A stretch of DNA of 61,012 nucleotides from Planctomycetaceae bacterium (lineage in GTDB: Bacteria; Planctomycetota; Planctomycetia; Planctomycetales; Planctomycetaceae). This document shows, piece by piece, positions 50,376 through 60,738 of the stretch. The number at the start of each line of letters is the position of its first letter. The stretch's first letter is position 1. The notes under the pieces were generated by a model. That model saw only the letters and a program-made list of their open reading frames with translations. It was not told the DNA's origin and did not search any database. Made by a program: the position numbers and the translations under genes. The stretch covers positions 1-61,012 of the forward strand of contig JACCRE010000002.1 in the NCBI GenBank assembly GCA_013813775.1, in the 5' to 3' direction.

Positions 50376-53300
50376 ATGCCGCGGTACGCCTGGACTGTCC
50401 TCACCTTCGGTCTCGCGGCGCTCGTCACGTGTCGGTTGATCGCGAAGGCGGAGCCGGAAGGCGCCCCGACCGCGGCGGCGACCATGATCGAAACGCCGTC
50501 GAGCATCGAGACGGATCACGCCGCGGAACTGCGAGTGCCGGAGGGATTCGCAGCGACGGTCTTCGCAGGCGATGACCTTGTACACGATGCGTATTGCCTG
50601 ACGATCGATGGAACCGGCCACGTCGTCGTCTCCGGCCCCGGCTACATTCGCGTGCTCGTGGATCGCAATGGCGACGGCCGCGCCGACGAGGCGATTCCAT
50701 TCGCGGACGGACCGAAAAGCGGTGCGCAAGGACTGTGCTTCGACGGTCTTGATCTGCTGGCCGTCGGTGACGGCGGGCTGCTCCGCTACCGCGATGCCGA
50801 CGGTGATCACCGTGCCGACGGCCCGCCGAAGTTGCTGCTCAAACTCAAGACCGGCGGAGAGCATCACGCTCATGCGATTCGTCGCGGGCCGGACGGGTGT
50901 TGGTATCTCCTCTGCGGCAATGACACGGCCATCACGGCGCAGCACATCACCGCTGCGACAAGCCCGGTCACGCAGCCGACGGCCGGCACGCTGCTGCGGT
51001 TTCGCTTCCATGACATGACCGGTGACGTGAAAGACGTCGCAGTCATCGCGGATGGCATGCGCAACGCCTACGACTTCGACTTCACCGCCGCTGGCGATCC
51101 CGTGACCTACGACAGCGACGACGAGCGCGAAGTTTCGCTGCCTTGGTATCGACCGACGAGGGTTTTCCGTCTCACACCCGGCAGTCACGCCGGCTGGTTG
51201 AGTCGCAGTTGGAAACGTCCCGACCTTTACCCTGAGATGCCGGAAGTGCTCGCCAGTCTCGGCCGTGGTTCTCCGACCGGTGTGGTGGTTTATCGGCACC
51301 ATCAATTCTCCTCCGAATATCTCAACTCCGTTCTCGTGTGCGATTGGACGTTCGGCCGCGTCATCGCGATTCCCATGGATGAGACGGATCGCCCGGGCGA
51401 GCCGATCGACTTCTTGAGAGCCAGCGGAACGGCCGGCTTTGCACCGACCGACATCGCTGTCGGTGCTAGCGGTGACGTCTACATCAGCGCCGGCGGACGC
51501 GGAACGACCGGCACGGTCTACCGGATTCAATATGTCGGTGAGCGTGGAACGCCGGTGCGAGGGGCGGAAGACGGGCAGGGCGGCCAATCGGTTCTACGGT
51601 CGAACCTCGAAACTGATCCCGCGGCATTGCAAGAGTCGGTTCGCGACAAGTCGCCACTCACGCGTCGGTTCGCTTTGGAAGCCCTCGCCGAAGCCGTCTC
51701 GCTGGGCGGAGCTGATCGGCGATTCGAAGCATTGGTAGAAGGACTTTCAGCGTCACTCGTCGATGAAGAACCGAACGTGCGGAAGGCGGCGATGCACGTC
51801 GTGAGCAAGCTCGTCCCGGCTGAAAGGGACGGGCTGAAAGGGAATCTCGCAGCAACGTCGCAAATCGTTCGCTATCACCTCGGCAGGCTCCGTCGAAACG
51901 ACCGATTCGACGTGGAGGGGCTGCAGGCGGCGGCAGACGCTCTTGAAGTCGCCGATCTCTCGCCCGATGTCCGCTACGACGCGGTGCGATTGGCGCAATT
52001 GTCGCTTGGCGACGTCGGTCCCGACGAGCAGACTCCGGACACCTTCTCCGGATACGCAGCGCGTGCCGATCTCAAAACGCGCCTTGGACAGATCGCGCCC
52101 TTGCGATCCCGACTCGCCTCACTCTTTCCGACGGGTGATCCCGTCGTCGATGAAGAGTTCGTCCGGCTCATCGCGATGCTGCGTCCAGACGATCCGCAGG
52201 TCGTGACCAGAATGCTGGACCGCGTCACAAAGGAATCTCATCCGACCGACGATCTGCATCATCTCTTCGCTCTCGCGCGAGTGCCCGCCTCTCGGACAGC
52301 TCGTCGAACCGATGCGACGATCGACGCCCTGCTCGCGATAGATGCCAAGCTGGCGACACGCGGATTGCGACAGGACAGCAACTGGAACGAACGCCTCGGC
52401 GATCTCGCCGCGGCGCTGACGACCGTCGACCCGTCGATGCCGGAAGCGATGACCCGGCACTCGGAGTTCGGCCGACCGGGTCATGTGGTTCTGCTCAAAG
52501 GTATGTCTGCGGACGCACGGAAAAGGGCCGTTCCAGCGTTTCTGAAGGCCGCCGACGCCGACCCGGATTATCGCTGGACGGCGGAGGTCGTTGCTATGCT
52601 TGGTGAATCCGACGCAAACGACGCCCGCAGCCGGCTGCGAACTCTGTTCGATGATGCGACGGTCCGTGGTGCCGTGCTGACTGCGCTGTCGCGACGGCCC
52701 GAGCAGGCCGACCGTTCGAAGTTCTTCACCGGTCTCGACGATGCGAACGTCGAAGTCGTCGAACGCTGCGTCGCGGCGATCGAACGGTTTTCGTCAACGT
52801 CCGAGCCGCAGGAACTCGCGGCGCTCGTGGCCGCATTGCGTCGGCTCGATCGTGATGCCCGTGAGTATGCCGTGAGAAGTCGTATCGCCGGCTTGCTGCA
52901 AGCGGCGACTGGAGAACAATTCGGTTTCGTTCCCGGCAAAGCAGGATTCCTGCCTCAACGAGACGTTATCGGTCGCTGGGTCGAATATGCTCAGGCCATC
53001 GCACCCGATGCCGTTCCAGCACCGGGCGGCGATTGGGAAGCGATCCGAGGGAACCTGTCATCCGCCGAAGGCCTCATTGGCGATCCACAGCGCGGAAGAC
53101 AGCTCTACGAAGCGAAATCCTGCGGACGCTGTCACGACGGCGGCTCCGTCGGTCCCGATCTTGCCGGGGTGACTGGCCGTTTCTCGCGGGAAGACTTCTT
53201 TCTTGCGATCGCCGACCCCGATCGCGATGTCTCGTTGCGTTATCGCGGCACGCTCATTCAGACCCGTCGTGGAACCATCGTGACGGGCCTCGTCGTGTAC

Positions 53301-53477
53301 GAATCCGTGGATGGCGTGACTCTCAAGGACGGTGAAAAGACTTGGCGTGTCGAATCCGATGAGATCGAGTTTCGGAAGCCGCTCGAAACGTCTCTCATGC
53401 CACGCGGCCTGCTCAAAGACGCGACTCCGCAAGGCCTGGCCGATCTCGAAGCTTACATCGCATCGATTGGCCGGTAA
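50376..53477 (+). CDS. PVC-type secreted dehydrogenase/HEAT-repeat/cytochrome c protein
   Basis: 1033 aa from the ATG at 50376, with GAGGA about 10 bases upstream. It has a signal peptide (residues 1-24), then a six-bladed propeller of the membrane-bound dehydrogenase type (FAATVFAGDD, YIRVLVDRNGDGRADEAIPFADG, DGCWYLLCGND, GMRNAYDFDFTAAGD). HEAT-like helical repeats of about 450 residues follow, then a C-terminal c-type cytochrome with CGRCHDGGSVGPDLAGVTGR and a methionine axial ligand candidate further on (SLMPRG). Such PVC proteins are large secreted oxidoreductases in planctomycetes, with sugar or alcohol oxidation as a proposed role. Monocistronic. Confidence 0.92.
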   Translation: MPRYAWTVLTFGLAALVTCRLIAKAEPEGAPTAAATMIETPSSIETDHAAELRVPEGFAATVFAGDDLVHDAYCLTIDGTGHVVVSGPGYIRVLVDRNGDGRADEAIPFADGPKSGAQGLCFDGLDLLAVGDGGLLRYRDADGDHRADGPPKLLLKLKTGGEHHAHAIRRGPDGCWYLLCGNDTAITAQHITAATSPVTQPTAGTLLRFRFHDMTGDVKDVAVIADGMRNAYDFDFTAAGDPVTYDSDDEREVSLPWYRPTRVFRLTPGSHAGWLSRSWKRPDLYPEMPEVLASLGRGSPTGVVVYRHHQFSSEYLNSVLVCDWTFGRVIAIPMDETDRPGEPIDFLRASGTAGFAPTDIAVGASGDVYISAGGRGTTGTVYRIQYVGERGTPVRGAEDGQGGQSVLRSNLETDPAALQESVRDKSPLTRRFALEALAEAVSLGGADRRFEALVEGLSASLVDEEPNVRKAAMHVVSKLVPAERDGLKGNLAATSQIVRYHLGRLRRNDRFDVEGLQAAADALEVADLSPDVRYDAVRLAQLSLGDVGPDEQTPDTFSGYAARADLKTRLGQIAPLRSRLASLFPTGDPVVDEEFVRLIAMLRPDDPQVVTRMLDRVTKESHPTDDLHHLFALARVPASRTARRTDATIDALLAIDAKLATRGLRQDSNWNERLGDLAAALTTVDPSMPEAMTRHSEFGRPGHVVLLKGMSADARKRAVPAFLKAADADPDYRWTAEVVAMLGESDANDARSRLRTLFDDATVRGAVLTALSRRPEQADRSKFFTGLDDANVEVVERCVAAIERFSSTSEPQELAALVAALRRLDRDAREYAVRSRIAGLLQAATGEQFGFVPGKAGFLPQRDVIGRWVEYAQAIAPDAVPAPGGDWEAIRGNLSSAEGLIGDPQRGRQLYEAKSCGRCHDGGSVGPDLAGVTGRFSREDFFLAIADPDRDVSLRYRGTLIQTRRGTIVTGLVVYESVDGVTLKDGEKTWRVESDEIEFRKPLETSLMPRGLLKDATPQGLADLEAYIASIGR

Positions 53478-53708
53478 GTACTTCGATTCCAGCCTGCCCG
53501 GTGAGGCGGCGTGATTGCGACGGATCTGTGCAGCGTGGGAGCGTTGTCTTGAGCGGTTGTTGATGCTTCCTGTTGATCTCGCCTCCCTTTTCGGCTATTC
53601 CGGGGGCTGTCGGCGTCCCCGCTTCGGCCGTCGGCACGGTGGTTGCCCGTCTCACAGGCGACCTTGCCCGCTTCCGCCATTGCCCGGGTTTCACGGCTCG
53701 CCGATACG

Positions 53709-55205
53709 ATGAAATTCGCCCCCTACCGCTCAGACGGGGTCTTCGACGAGACGTTCGATGAGGAGGGCGCCCCTCGGGTGGGCACCGAATTGCTCGTCGA
53801 GTGTCTCGCGGGGCTGCCGGAAGATGAGTTGATGCGGTTTCAGCGTGCCGCAGAGGCGGCCATGCTGAATCTCGGCATCACGTTTAACGTCTACGGCGCC
53901 GACGGAGGCAGCGAGCGAATCTTTCCGTTCGACATCATTCCCCGCGTCCTCAATTTCAGCGAGTGGGAGCGCATCGAGCGCGGCCTCAAGCAACGCTCGC
54001 TCGCATTGAATCGCTTCATCAACGATCTCTACAACGATCAGAACGTGCTGCGCGACAATATCGTGCCCCGCAGCCTGATCGAGTCGGCGGCGACGTTGCG
54101 CGAGCAGTGTCGCGGATTCACGCCGCCCAAAGGCGTCTGGTGTCATGTGATCGGCACCGATCTGATTCGCGACAAGGACGGCACGGTTTACGTGCTCGAA
54201 GACAACCTGCGTGTGCCAAGCGGCGTGTCATACGTCCTTGAAAACCGCGAAGTCATGAAGCGGACCTTCCCCGAGGTCTTCGGCGGACAGCAGATCGCTC
54301 CCGTCGAGGACTATCCCGAACGGCTGCTGGAGGCATTGCAGGCGTGTGCCCCGGCGGGAGTGGTCGATCCGACCGTCGTCGTGCTCACGCCGGGGATCTA
54401 CAATTCGGCGTATTTCGAGCACAGCTTCCTCGCCCAGCAGATGGGCGCCGAACTCGTACAAGGCAGCGACCTCGTCGTGACCGACGACAAGGTCTACATG
54501 CGCACGACCCGAGGCCTCGAGAAAGTCGACGTCATCTACCGGCGGATCGACGACGACTTTCTCGATCCCGAAGTCTTTCGCGCCGACTCGGCCTTGGGTG
54601 TGCCCGGTCTGATGCGTGCCTATCGGGCCGGCAACGTCACGCTCGCCAACGCCCCCGGTTGCGGCGTCGCCGACGACAAGGCGGTCTATGCATATGTGCC
54701 GGACATCATTCGCTATTACCTGAACGAAGAGCCGATCCTGCCGAATGTGCCGACGTACGTCTGTTCCGATCCTTCGCAGTTCGAGCATGTCATGGCGAAT
54801 GTTGGCGACATGGTCGTGAAGCCCACGAACGAATCGGGCGGATACGGCCTGCTCGTCGGCCCCCACAGCACCAAAGAAGAGTGCGACGCCTATCGCGAGA
54901 AACTGCGGGCGAACCCGCGCAACTACGTCGCGCAACCGATGATCACGCTTTCGACCGTGCCGACACTCGTCGACAGCGGCGTCGAAGGTCGCCACGTTGA
55001 TCTGCGGCCCTTCATCCTGTGTGGCGAGACGATCGAAGAGACCTACGTCGTGCCCGGCGGGCTGACGCGGGTCGCGCTCAAGAAAGGCTCCATCGTCGTC
55101 AACAGCAGCCAGGGCGGCGGCAGCAAAGATACCTGGGTCTGCTACCCTGCGCTCAAACGGGGCATGTCGCAATCGCAGAACGGGCAATCGCAAAAGATGG
55201 GGTAA
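53709..55205 (+). CDS. Circularly permuted type 2 ATP-grasp protein
   Basis: 498 aa from the ATG at 53709 ([20 protein letters not shown]). Conserved blocks of the family are [73 protein letters not shown] and [21 protein letters not shown] (ATP Lys and Gly-rich loop), then [11 protein letters not shown]. It belongs to the DUF404/DUF407 group, nearly always paired with an alpha-E-domain protein as here, and is thought to make an unknown peptide ligation. A strong 9-base hairpin separates the two genes. Confidence 0.94.
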   Translation: MKFAPYRSDGVFDETFDEEGAPRVGTELLVECLAGLPEDELMRFQRAAEAAMLNLGITFNVYGADGGSERIFPFDIIPRVLNFSEWERIERGLKQRSLALNRFINDLYNDQNVLRDNIVPRSLIESAATLREQCRGFTPPKGVWCHVIGTDLIRDKDGTVYVLEDNLRVPSGVSYVLENREVMKRTFPEVFGGQQIAPVEDYPERLLEALQACAPAGVVDPTVVVLTPGIYNSAYFEHSFLAQQMGAELVQGSDLVVTDDKVYMRTTRGLEKVDVIYRRIDDDFLDPEVFRADSALGVPGLMRAYRAGNVTLANAPGCGVADDKAVYAYVPDIIRYYLNEEPILPNVPTYVCSDPSQFEHVMANVGDMVVKPTNESGGYGLLVGPHSTKEECDAYREKLRANPRNYVAQPMITLSTVPTLVDSGVEGRHVDLRPFILCGETIEETYVVPGGLTRVALKKGSIVVNSSQGGGSKDTWVCYPALKRGMSQSQNGQSQKMG

Positions 55206-55212
55206 CGTTGGT

Positions 55213-55234
55213 CCCACCGGCCGCAGCCGGTGGG
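55213..55234. repeat. Perfect 9-base hairpin between ATP-grasp and alpha-E genes
   Basis: Arms CCCACCGGC (55213-55221) and GCCGGTGGG (55226-55234), loop CGCA, 7 bases after the ATP-grasp stop. No T-run follows, so attenuation or mRNA processing is more likely than termination. Confidence 0.75.
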
Positions 55235-55273
55235 CTTCGATTCACGACATCCAATAATCCCGCTTTCTCCTCC

Positions 55274-56248
55274 GTGCTCTCCCGCGTCGCCGAATGTACC
55301 TTCTGGATGAGCCGCTATCTGGAGCGGGCCGAGAACACCGCGCGCTTCATCGAGGTCAATCAGAATCTCACGCTCGAGGCCGAAGCGGGCGGCGGGCCGC
55401 AATGGCTGCCCCTCATCGACACGGCGGGTGACCGCGAACTCTTCGAGGAACTGTACCCGGATCCAAGCCGCGACGACGTGATCCGCTTTCTGGCGTTCGA
55501 GCCGCTTAACCCGAACTCGATCCATTCATGTCTCGCGAGGGGGCGCGAGAACGCCCGCACGATTCGCGAGAATATCACGACCGAGATGTGGGAAGAGACG
55601 AACACCCTCTATCACCTTGTAAAGCATGCCGCGTCGGATCGTCGCGTGCTGCGCAGTCCGTACCAGTTTTTGAGCCGCATCAAGCTCGCGAGCCTCACGC
55701 TGATCGGCATCACCGACGCGACGATGTCGCACGGCGAGCCCTGGCATTTCGTGCGTCTCGGGCGACTGCTCGAACGGGCCGACAAAACGACCCGCATTCT
55801 CGACGTAAAATATTACATGCTGCTGCCGCGTGCCGACGCCGTCGGCACCCCGCTCGACGTCGTGCAATGGTCGGCATTGCTGAAAAGCGCGAGCGCGCTG
55901 GAGATGTACCGGAAGAGTCATGGTCGCATCGCTCCCGCCAAGGTCGCGCAGTTCCTGCTACTCGACCGTCTGTTTCCCCGCAGCGTGCGTTTTTCGTTGA
56001 TCGGTGCCGAAGACTCGCTGCACGCGATCACCGGCACGCCGGTCGGAACATTCATGAACCGCGCAGAGCAGCTCCTCGGTCGGCTGCGATCGGAACTCGA
56101 TTACACGCACGTCAGCGATGTGATCGATTCCGGCATGCACGAGTTCATCGACGGCCTGCAGGCCAAACTCAACGATGCCGGTGACGCGGTGCATGCGACG
56201 TTCTTCGCCGTCCAGCCCGAAGCCGACCGCATGCTCGCGGGTGTCTGA
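55274..56248 (+). CDS. Alpha-E domain protein
   Basis: 324 aa, start chosen at the GTG at 55274 (MLSRVAECTFWMSRYLERAE), which keeps the conserved beginning; the open frame runs upstream into the ATP-grasp gene with no family sequence. Other landmarks: NARTIRENITTEMWEETNTLYH, LASLTLIGITDATMSHGEPWHFVRLGRLLERADKTTRILDVKYYMLLP. This is the DUF403/alpha-E all-helical family, encoded next to the permuted ATP-grasp protein in many bacteria and believed to act with it. Usually a transglutaminase-like gene follows, but here it is missing. Confidence 0.92.
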   Translation: MLSRVAECTFWMSRYLERAENTARFIEVNQNLTLEAEAGGGPQWLPLIDTAGDRELFEELYPDPSRDDVIRFLAFEPLNPNSIHSCLARGRENARTIRENITTEMWEETNTLYHLVKHAASDRRVLRSPYQFLSRIKLASLTLIGITDATMSHGEPWHFVRLGRLLERADKTTRILDVKYYMLLPRADAVGTPLDVVQWSALLKSASALEMYRKSHGRIAPAKVAQFLLLDRLFPRSVRFSLIGAEDSLHAITGTPVGTFMNRAEQLLGRLRSELDYTHVSDVIDSGMHEFIDGLQAKLNDAGDAVHATFFAVQPEADRMLAGV

Positions 56249-56369
56249 CGCCGCCCTCTCTGTCGACGCAACGGCGGACTGACGCCTTCCGGCCACCTTT
56301 TGAACATCGCTGATGCGCGTTATCGTGGTTGGACGTCGCCAGCACCCGTTGCCGTTTTCCAATCGTCAG

Positions 56370-56693
56370 ATGAGCAAGACCGACGACCGCATTCCGATCG
56401 TGAAGGGGATCACGATGACGCCGATGGGCGAAGTGTCGATTGATCCCGCTCTTGATGAACGGCTCTGCGACCTCGCGATCGAGATGCAGGGGCCGGACGA
56501 CCTGCCCGTGGATGTCGAACACGTCGTGGCGGCGCTCATACTCGCGTCGCGAGAAGCCAAGGTGCCGGAGGACTACGAGTTGAAACCTCGAGACCGCTCG
56601 CTGAAGGCGATCCTGCGACCACACATCCGCACGATCTTCCAGAGGTATGGCGGGCGGGTGTGCGAAGAAGAGGATCTCCAAGAGGAAGAGTAG
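56370..56693 (+). CDS. Small hypothetical acidic protein
   Basis: 107 aa from the ATG at 56370 (MSKTDDRIPIVKGITMTPMG). It contains IDPALDERLCDLAIEMQGPDDLPVDVEHVVAALILASREAKVPEDYELKP, mostly helical, and an acidic C-terminus CEEEDLQEEE. Not recognised. It is followed after 4 bases by the MOSC gene, so it is in the same transcript. Confidence 0.62.
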   Translation: MSKTDDRIPIVKGITMTPMGEVSIDPALDERLCDLAIEMQGPDDLPVDVEHVVAALILASREAKVPEDYELKPRDRSLKAILRPHIRTIFQRYGGRVCEEEDLQEEE

Positions 56694-56697
56694 CTTA

Positions 56698-57486
56698 ATG
56701 GACGTCCGGCTCGTCCGCATCGACCTCTACCCGGTCAAATCCCTGCCCGGCGTTCACGTGACCGAGGCCCGAATCCTTCCGTCAGGATGTCTCGAACACG
56801 ATCGCCGGTACGCGCTGTTCGACGCCGACGGAAAGCTCATCAACGGCAAACGCACTCCGCTCGTGCACCGGATACGACTTTCTTCTTTTGATCGAACACG
56901 CGAACAGATCACGATTGGCGATCGCGAAAGCGACCGCTGCGAGACTTTCTCGCTCGTCGATGGTCGCGCGGCGATCGAGTCGTTCCTGTCAGATCGCCTG
57001 GGCGTCGCGGTGATGATGCGAGAGGACGCCGCATTGGGTTTCCCCGACGATACCCTTGCCTCCGGCCCCACGGTCATCGCTTCCGAGACGTTGGCCGAGG
57101 TGGGGAACTGGTTTTCACTCGACGTCGAGGACGCCCGGCAACGGTTCCGCGCCAATCTAATGATCGAAGGCGGCGGGCCGTTCTGGGAAGACCGGCTGTT
57201 CGGCCCACCAGGCGAAACAGTCACCTTCCGCATCGGCGAGGCAATGCTTTTCGGCACGAATCCCTGTGCCCGTTGCGTCGTGCCCAGCCGCGATCCCGAA
57301 TCAGGCGAGCAGGACCGCGGATTCGCGAAGGCCTTTGCGGAACGCCGGCGGAACTCGCTGCCCGCATGGGCCGATATGGATGCATTCGATCACTGTTACC
57401 GGCTTGCCGTCAACACCCGGCACTTCGCTCCGGCGGAAGGCGCCGTGATTCGCGTGGGCGATCGAGTGGAACTCGTCAACTCGTGA
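56698..57486 (+). CDS. MOSC domain protein (mARC/YcbX-like)
   Basis: 262 aa from the ATG at 56698 (MDVRLVRIDLYPVKSLPGVH). The MOSC N-terminal beta-barrel domain has YPVKSLPGVHVTEARILPSGCLEHDRRYALFD; the MOSC domain has FRANLMIEGGGPFWED, MLFGTNPCARCVVPSRDPESGEQD and a conserved Cys in P-C-A-R-C. The Cys in this loop ligates molybdenum cofactor in mARC and YcbX enzymes, which reduce N-hydroxylated compounds. No electron partner is nearby. Confidence 0.9.
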   Translation: MDVRLVRIDLYPVKSLPGVHVTEARILPSGCLEHDRRYALFDADGKLINGKRTPLVHRIRLSSFDRTREQITIGDRESDRCETFSLVDGRAAIESFLSDRLGVAVMMREDAALGFPDDTLASGPTVIASETLAEVGNWFSLDVEDARQRFRANLMIEGGGPFWEDRLFGPPGETVTFRIGEAMLFGTNPCARCVVPSRDPESGEQDRGFAKAFAERRRNSLPAWADMDAFDHCYRLAVNTRHFAPAEGAVIRVGDRVELVNS

Positions 57487-57727
57487 TGGAACGGGTCTCG
57501 GAGACGGTTTCCCACTTCCATTTCACAAAGCACGGATTGCGCCGTTTTTGCGGCGGCGGCGTGACGTAAGTCTTGTCGTTACGTCCGGATGAACCGGTAG
57601 GACCGACCGGTGTCCGACGGGGGCCGGCGATTTTGCCCGACCGGTCTGCCGCGCGCCGTCGGCGCGGGTGTAGAGTTATCGGCGTGGCGAAAATTCAACA
57701 CCCCCATACGCATGGCAGGGACTGGCA

Positions 57728-57928
57728 ATGCTCGTGCTAAGCCGCAAGAAGGATGAGAAGATCATCATCGGCGACAACATCACGCTGATGGTGATCGAGA
57801 TCCGAGGCGACAAGGTCAGGCTCGGGATCGACGCCCCGAAAGAGGTCTCGGTCCACCGCGAAGAGGTCTACAACGCCATCAAGCGCGAGCTGAACGGCGC
57901 GAGCGGACCCGCTTCCATCGAGTCGTGA
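57728..57928 (+). CDS. csrA: Carbon storage regulator CsrA
   Basis: 66 aa. MLVLSRKKDEKIIIGDNITLMVIEIRGDKVRLGIDAPKEVSVHREEVYNAI is a full CsrA chain with strand 1 (L-V-L-S-R-K), the G-D-N-I-T turn, V-R-L-G-I-D-A-P and the R-E-E-V-Y helix. It binds GGA motifs in mRNA leaders; a GGGA lies 13 bases upstream of its own ATG. The role in this organism is not visible. Monocistronic, convergent with YacG. Confidence 0.96.
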   Translation: MLVLSRKKDEKIIIGDNITLMVIEIRGDKVRLGIDAPKEVSVHREEVYNAIKRELNGASGPASIES

Positions 57929-57961
57929 CGCGAAATTACATCGTACGAGAGCCGTCGTGAC

Positions 57962-58171
57962 CTAATCGGCGAGTTCCGGGTCGTCCATCGGCCCGACTTC
58001 GGCGTCTTCCGACGGAATGAGCGGTTCGACGATCGCGTAGCGTCCTTCGCTCCAGCGATACAAGTCGACGTTCCGGCACCGCTCGCTGCAAAACGGCAGC
58101 CACCGCGCCTCGGCCTCTGAAGCCGGGGGCGCCTCTTTCTGACAGATCGGACAGGTCAGCGTGCGGATCAC
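57962..58171 (-). CDS. yacG: DNA gyrase inhibitor YacG
   Basis: 69 aa. TCPICQKEAPPASEAEARWLPFCSERCRNVDLYRWSEGRYAI has the four zinc Cys (C-x2-C ... C-x3-C) and the W-x-x-G-x-Y-x-I end that define YacG. The protein is a zinc-ribbon inhibitor of GyrB in E. coli. The acidic C-terminus (PSEDAEVGPMDDPELAD) is longer than the E. coli one. It stops 33 bases after the end of csrA. Confidence 0.94.
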   Translation of the reverse strand: MIRTLTCPICQKEAPPASEAEARWLPFCSERCRNVDLYRWSEGRYAIVEPLIPSEDAEVGPMDDPELAD

Positions 58172-58391
58172 GTTTGCCGTTGCGGTTCGGTCGCCGTTCG
58201 GAAAATCGTCGCGGAATTGCCGGCGGTCGTCCGACGGGAATTATAGACGCCATTGACGCGAAGAGAAACGCCTTGCGCGCCTTCGCCACTGCCGGGGCGA
58301 ACCGATCCCATGAGCGGTTACTGCAAGCGTTGCTTTACGGTCACGACGCTAGAGAACGATCGTCGAGAAAACTTGCGTAGAAACGGCTGCT

Positions 58392-59351
58392 ATGGCTCAG
58401 GCAACAGACGCCAAACGTGTTGTGATCGCCGGCGGCAGCGGATTCCTGGGCCTCTCGCTTGCGACCCATCTCGCACAGCAAAGCTTCGAAGTCGTCGTCC
58501 TGTCTCGTCATCGGCCGAAGCCCGAAGGCCTCTGGACGCACGTCGCTTGGGATGCTCGCACGCTTGGTGAATGGCGACATGAACTCGACGGCGCGACCGG
58601 ACTCGTCAATCTCAATGGCCGAAGCGTCGATTGCGTGAAGACGTCGGATCATCAGGATGAGATTCTTCGTTCCCGCGTCGAAGCCACGCGCGTGCTGGGC
58701 TTGGCCGTCAGAACGAATGATTCGCCGCCGCCGGTCTGGGTTCAGATGAGCACGGCACACATCTATGGCGATCCCCCGCAGGTGACGTGCGACGAAAGTT
58801 CGGCTCTCGGTTATGGTCTTGCGCCCTTCGTCGCGCGGGCCTGGGAAGAGGAGTTCCGCACGAGTGCGTTACCTTCACAGCGGCAAGTAATCTTGCGAAC
58901 CAGCTTCGTCGTCGGTCGTGATCGAGGTGCGGGCGGCGGGGCGCTCGGGAAACTTCGATGGCTGGCGCGACTCGGATTGGGCGGAAGAGTCGGTTCCGGC
59001 ACTCAAGGCATCAGTTGGATTCATGAGACCGACATGAACCGTCTCTTTGAACGAGCCCTCTTCGACCAGACGATGTGCGGTGCGTACATCGCCTCGTCGC
59101 CGAATCCCGTCTCGCAACTCGTCTTCATGCGGGAGCTCCGCCGGGCCATGGGCATGCCGTTCGGATTGCCTGCCGATTCGTGGATGGTTCGGTTCGGAGC
59201 GAAGCGGCTGCTGAAAACCGATCCGGATCTTGCGCTCTATGGGCGGTACGTGATCCCGAAGCGATTGCAGGACGAGGACTTCGAGTTTCGGTTTCCGCAA
59301 CTCAGCGACGCGTTCAAGAATCTGCTGACGCCTGCAGATGTCGGCGGTTGA
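58392..59351 (+). CDS. TIGR01777 family NAD-dependent epimerase/dehydratase (YfcH-like)
   Basis: 319 aa. The N-terminal Rossmann motif is [22 protein letters not shown], then VVVLSRHRP and [18 protein letters not shown]01777 markers: [51 protein letters not shown] and [16 protein letters not shown]. The SDR catalytic Tyr/Lys pair is replaced by the family-specific STAHIYG region. The exact substrate is unknown for the whole family. It is the nearest plus-strand gene before the sigma factor. Confidence 0.92.
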   Translation: MAQATDAKRVVIAGGSGFLGLSLATHLAQQSFEVVVLSRHRPKPEGLWTHVAWDARTLGEWRHELDGATGLVNLNGRSVDCVKTSDHQDEILRSRVEATRVLGLAVRTNDSPPPVWVQMSTAHIYGDPPQVTCDESSALGYGLAPFVARAWEEEFRTSALPSQRQVILRTSFVVGRDRGAGGGALGKLRWLARLGLGGRVGSGTQGISWIHETDMNRLFERALFDQTMCGAYIASSPNPVSQLVFMRELRRAMGMPFGLPADSWMVRFGAKRLLKTDPDLALYGRYVIPKRLQDEDFEFRFPQLSDAFKNLLTPADVGG

Positions 59352-59484
59352 CCCGACGCCGTCGTGTAGTTCGGCGTCCGAAGCTGCACATGCCATGTCC
59401 GACTCCTTATAAATAGGCGGGCACGCAGTCACGAGATCCGGCGGTCCGTAATTCAACTGTTGCGTTCAAACGGAACAGACGTTG

Positions 59485-60738
59485 ATGGCGACGGCAGACG
59501 CGGTTGAGCGCACTCGGCGGAAGGTGGACGAAATCTACCGCTCCGAATCCCGCCGCGTCTTCGCCACGCTTGTCCGCGTGCTCGGTGACTTCGATCTGGC
59601 GGAAGAGGCTCTGCACGACGCCTTCACGGCCGCGGTGGAACAATGGTCGCGAGAGGGCGTTCCTGCGAATCCGAGGGCGTGGCTCGTTTCGACGGGACGC
59701 TTCAAGGCGATCGATGCGATTCGTCGCCGAAAGCGGCTCGACGACTCGCTCGCCGATCTTGCGGACCGTCTCGCGGCGAGTGCCGAGGCCGAACAAACCC
59801 CAGATGACGGATTTGTGGAGGACGACCGCCTGCGGCTGATCTTCACCTGCCGCCACCCGGCGATCGCCCCGGAAGCACAGGTCGCACTCACATTGCGCGA
59901 GGTGTGCGGACTCAGGACGGAAGAGATCGCCAGTGCCTTTCTAACCTCGCCGGCCACGATCGCGCAACGCATCGTGCGCGGCAAGGCGAAGATTCGGGAC
60001 GCCGGAATTCCTTTTCAGGCTCCGTCGATCACAGATCTGCCCGACCGACTCGATGCCGTGCTGGCGGTGATCTATCTCGTGTTCAACGAGGGCTATTCAG
60101 CGTCGTCAGGAGCTTCGGTCACGCGACCGGCGCTCTCGGAAGAGGCGATCCGCCTCGGAAGGTTGCTCGTCGAGCTGTTGCCCGATCCCGAAGCGCAGGG
60201 CCTGCTGGCGTTGATGCTCCTTCAGGAATCGCGACGCCTGGCACGTCATGCCGAGAACGGCGATCTGATCCTGTTGGAGGATCAGGATCGCGCGCGCTGG
60301 AACCGCCAGCAGATCGAGGAGGGCAAGACGCTCGTCGAACGGGCTTTGGCGTCGCAACAGATCGGCGTTTACTCGATTCAGGCGGCCATCGCAGCGGTTC
60401 ACGCAGATGCGGCAACGCCCGCTGCGACCGACTGGTCTCAAATCGTCGCGTTGTACGGACTGCTGGCTCGAATCGAGGGGTCGGACATCGTCGAGCTGAA
60501 CCGAGCCGTCGCCGTGGCAATGCGCGATGGTCCGCAAGCGGGCCTCGAGTTGATCGATGAGATCCTGGCCCGCGGAGCATTGGCCGATTACCACCTTGCC
60601 CATGCTGCGAAGGCGGACCTCTGCCGACGAATGGAGCGAGTCGCCGACGCCCGCGATTCGTATCTGCGGGCGCTCGCTCTCGCCAAGCAGGAACCGGAAC
60701 GGCGATTTCTGGAGCGACGGTTGCGGGAACTGGGGTAG
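59485..60738 (+). CDS. ECF sigma factor with C-terminal TPR-like extension (ECF42-type)
   Basis: 417 aa from the ATG at 59485; a TTG one codon earlier is equally open. The sigma-2 region is IYRSESRRVFATLVRVLGDFDLAEEALHDAFTAAVEQW, and sigma-4 is ALTLREVCGLRTEEIASAFLTSPATIAQRIVRGKAKIRD. The C-terminal extension, from DLPDRLDAVLAVIYLVFNEGY, has the block LPDPEAQGLLALMLLQESRR typical of the DUF6596/ECF42 group. There the tail of about 200 residues replaces an anti-sigma factor. Partner DGPF/YCII genes, common next to this group, are not in view, though the window ends soon after. Confidence 0.92.
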   Translation: MATADAVERTRRKVDEIYRSESRRVFATLVRVLGDFDLAEEALHDAFTAAVEQWSREGVPANPRAWLVSTGRFKAIDAIRRRKRLDDSLADLADRLAASAEAEQTPDDGFVEDDRLRLIFTCRHPAIAPEAQVALTLREVCGLRTEEIASAFLTSPATIAQRIVRGKAKIRDAGIPFQAPSITDLPDRLDAVLAVIYLVFNEGYSASSGASVTRPALSEEAIRLGRLLVELLPDPEAQGLLALMLLQESRRLARHAENGDLILLEDQDRARWNRQQIEEGKTLVERALASQQIGVYSIQAAIAAVHADAATPAATDWSQIVALYGLLARIEGSDIVELNRAVAVAMRDGPQAGLELIDEILARGALADYHLAHAAKADLCRRMERVADARDSYLRALALAKQEPERRFLERRLRELG

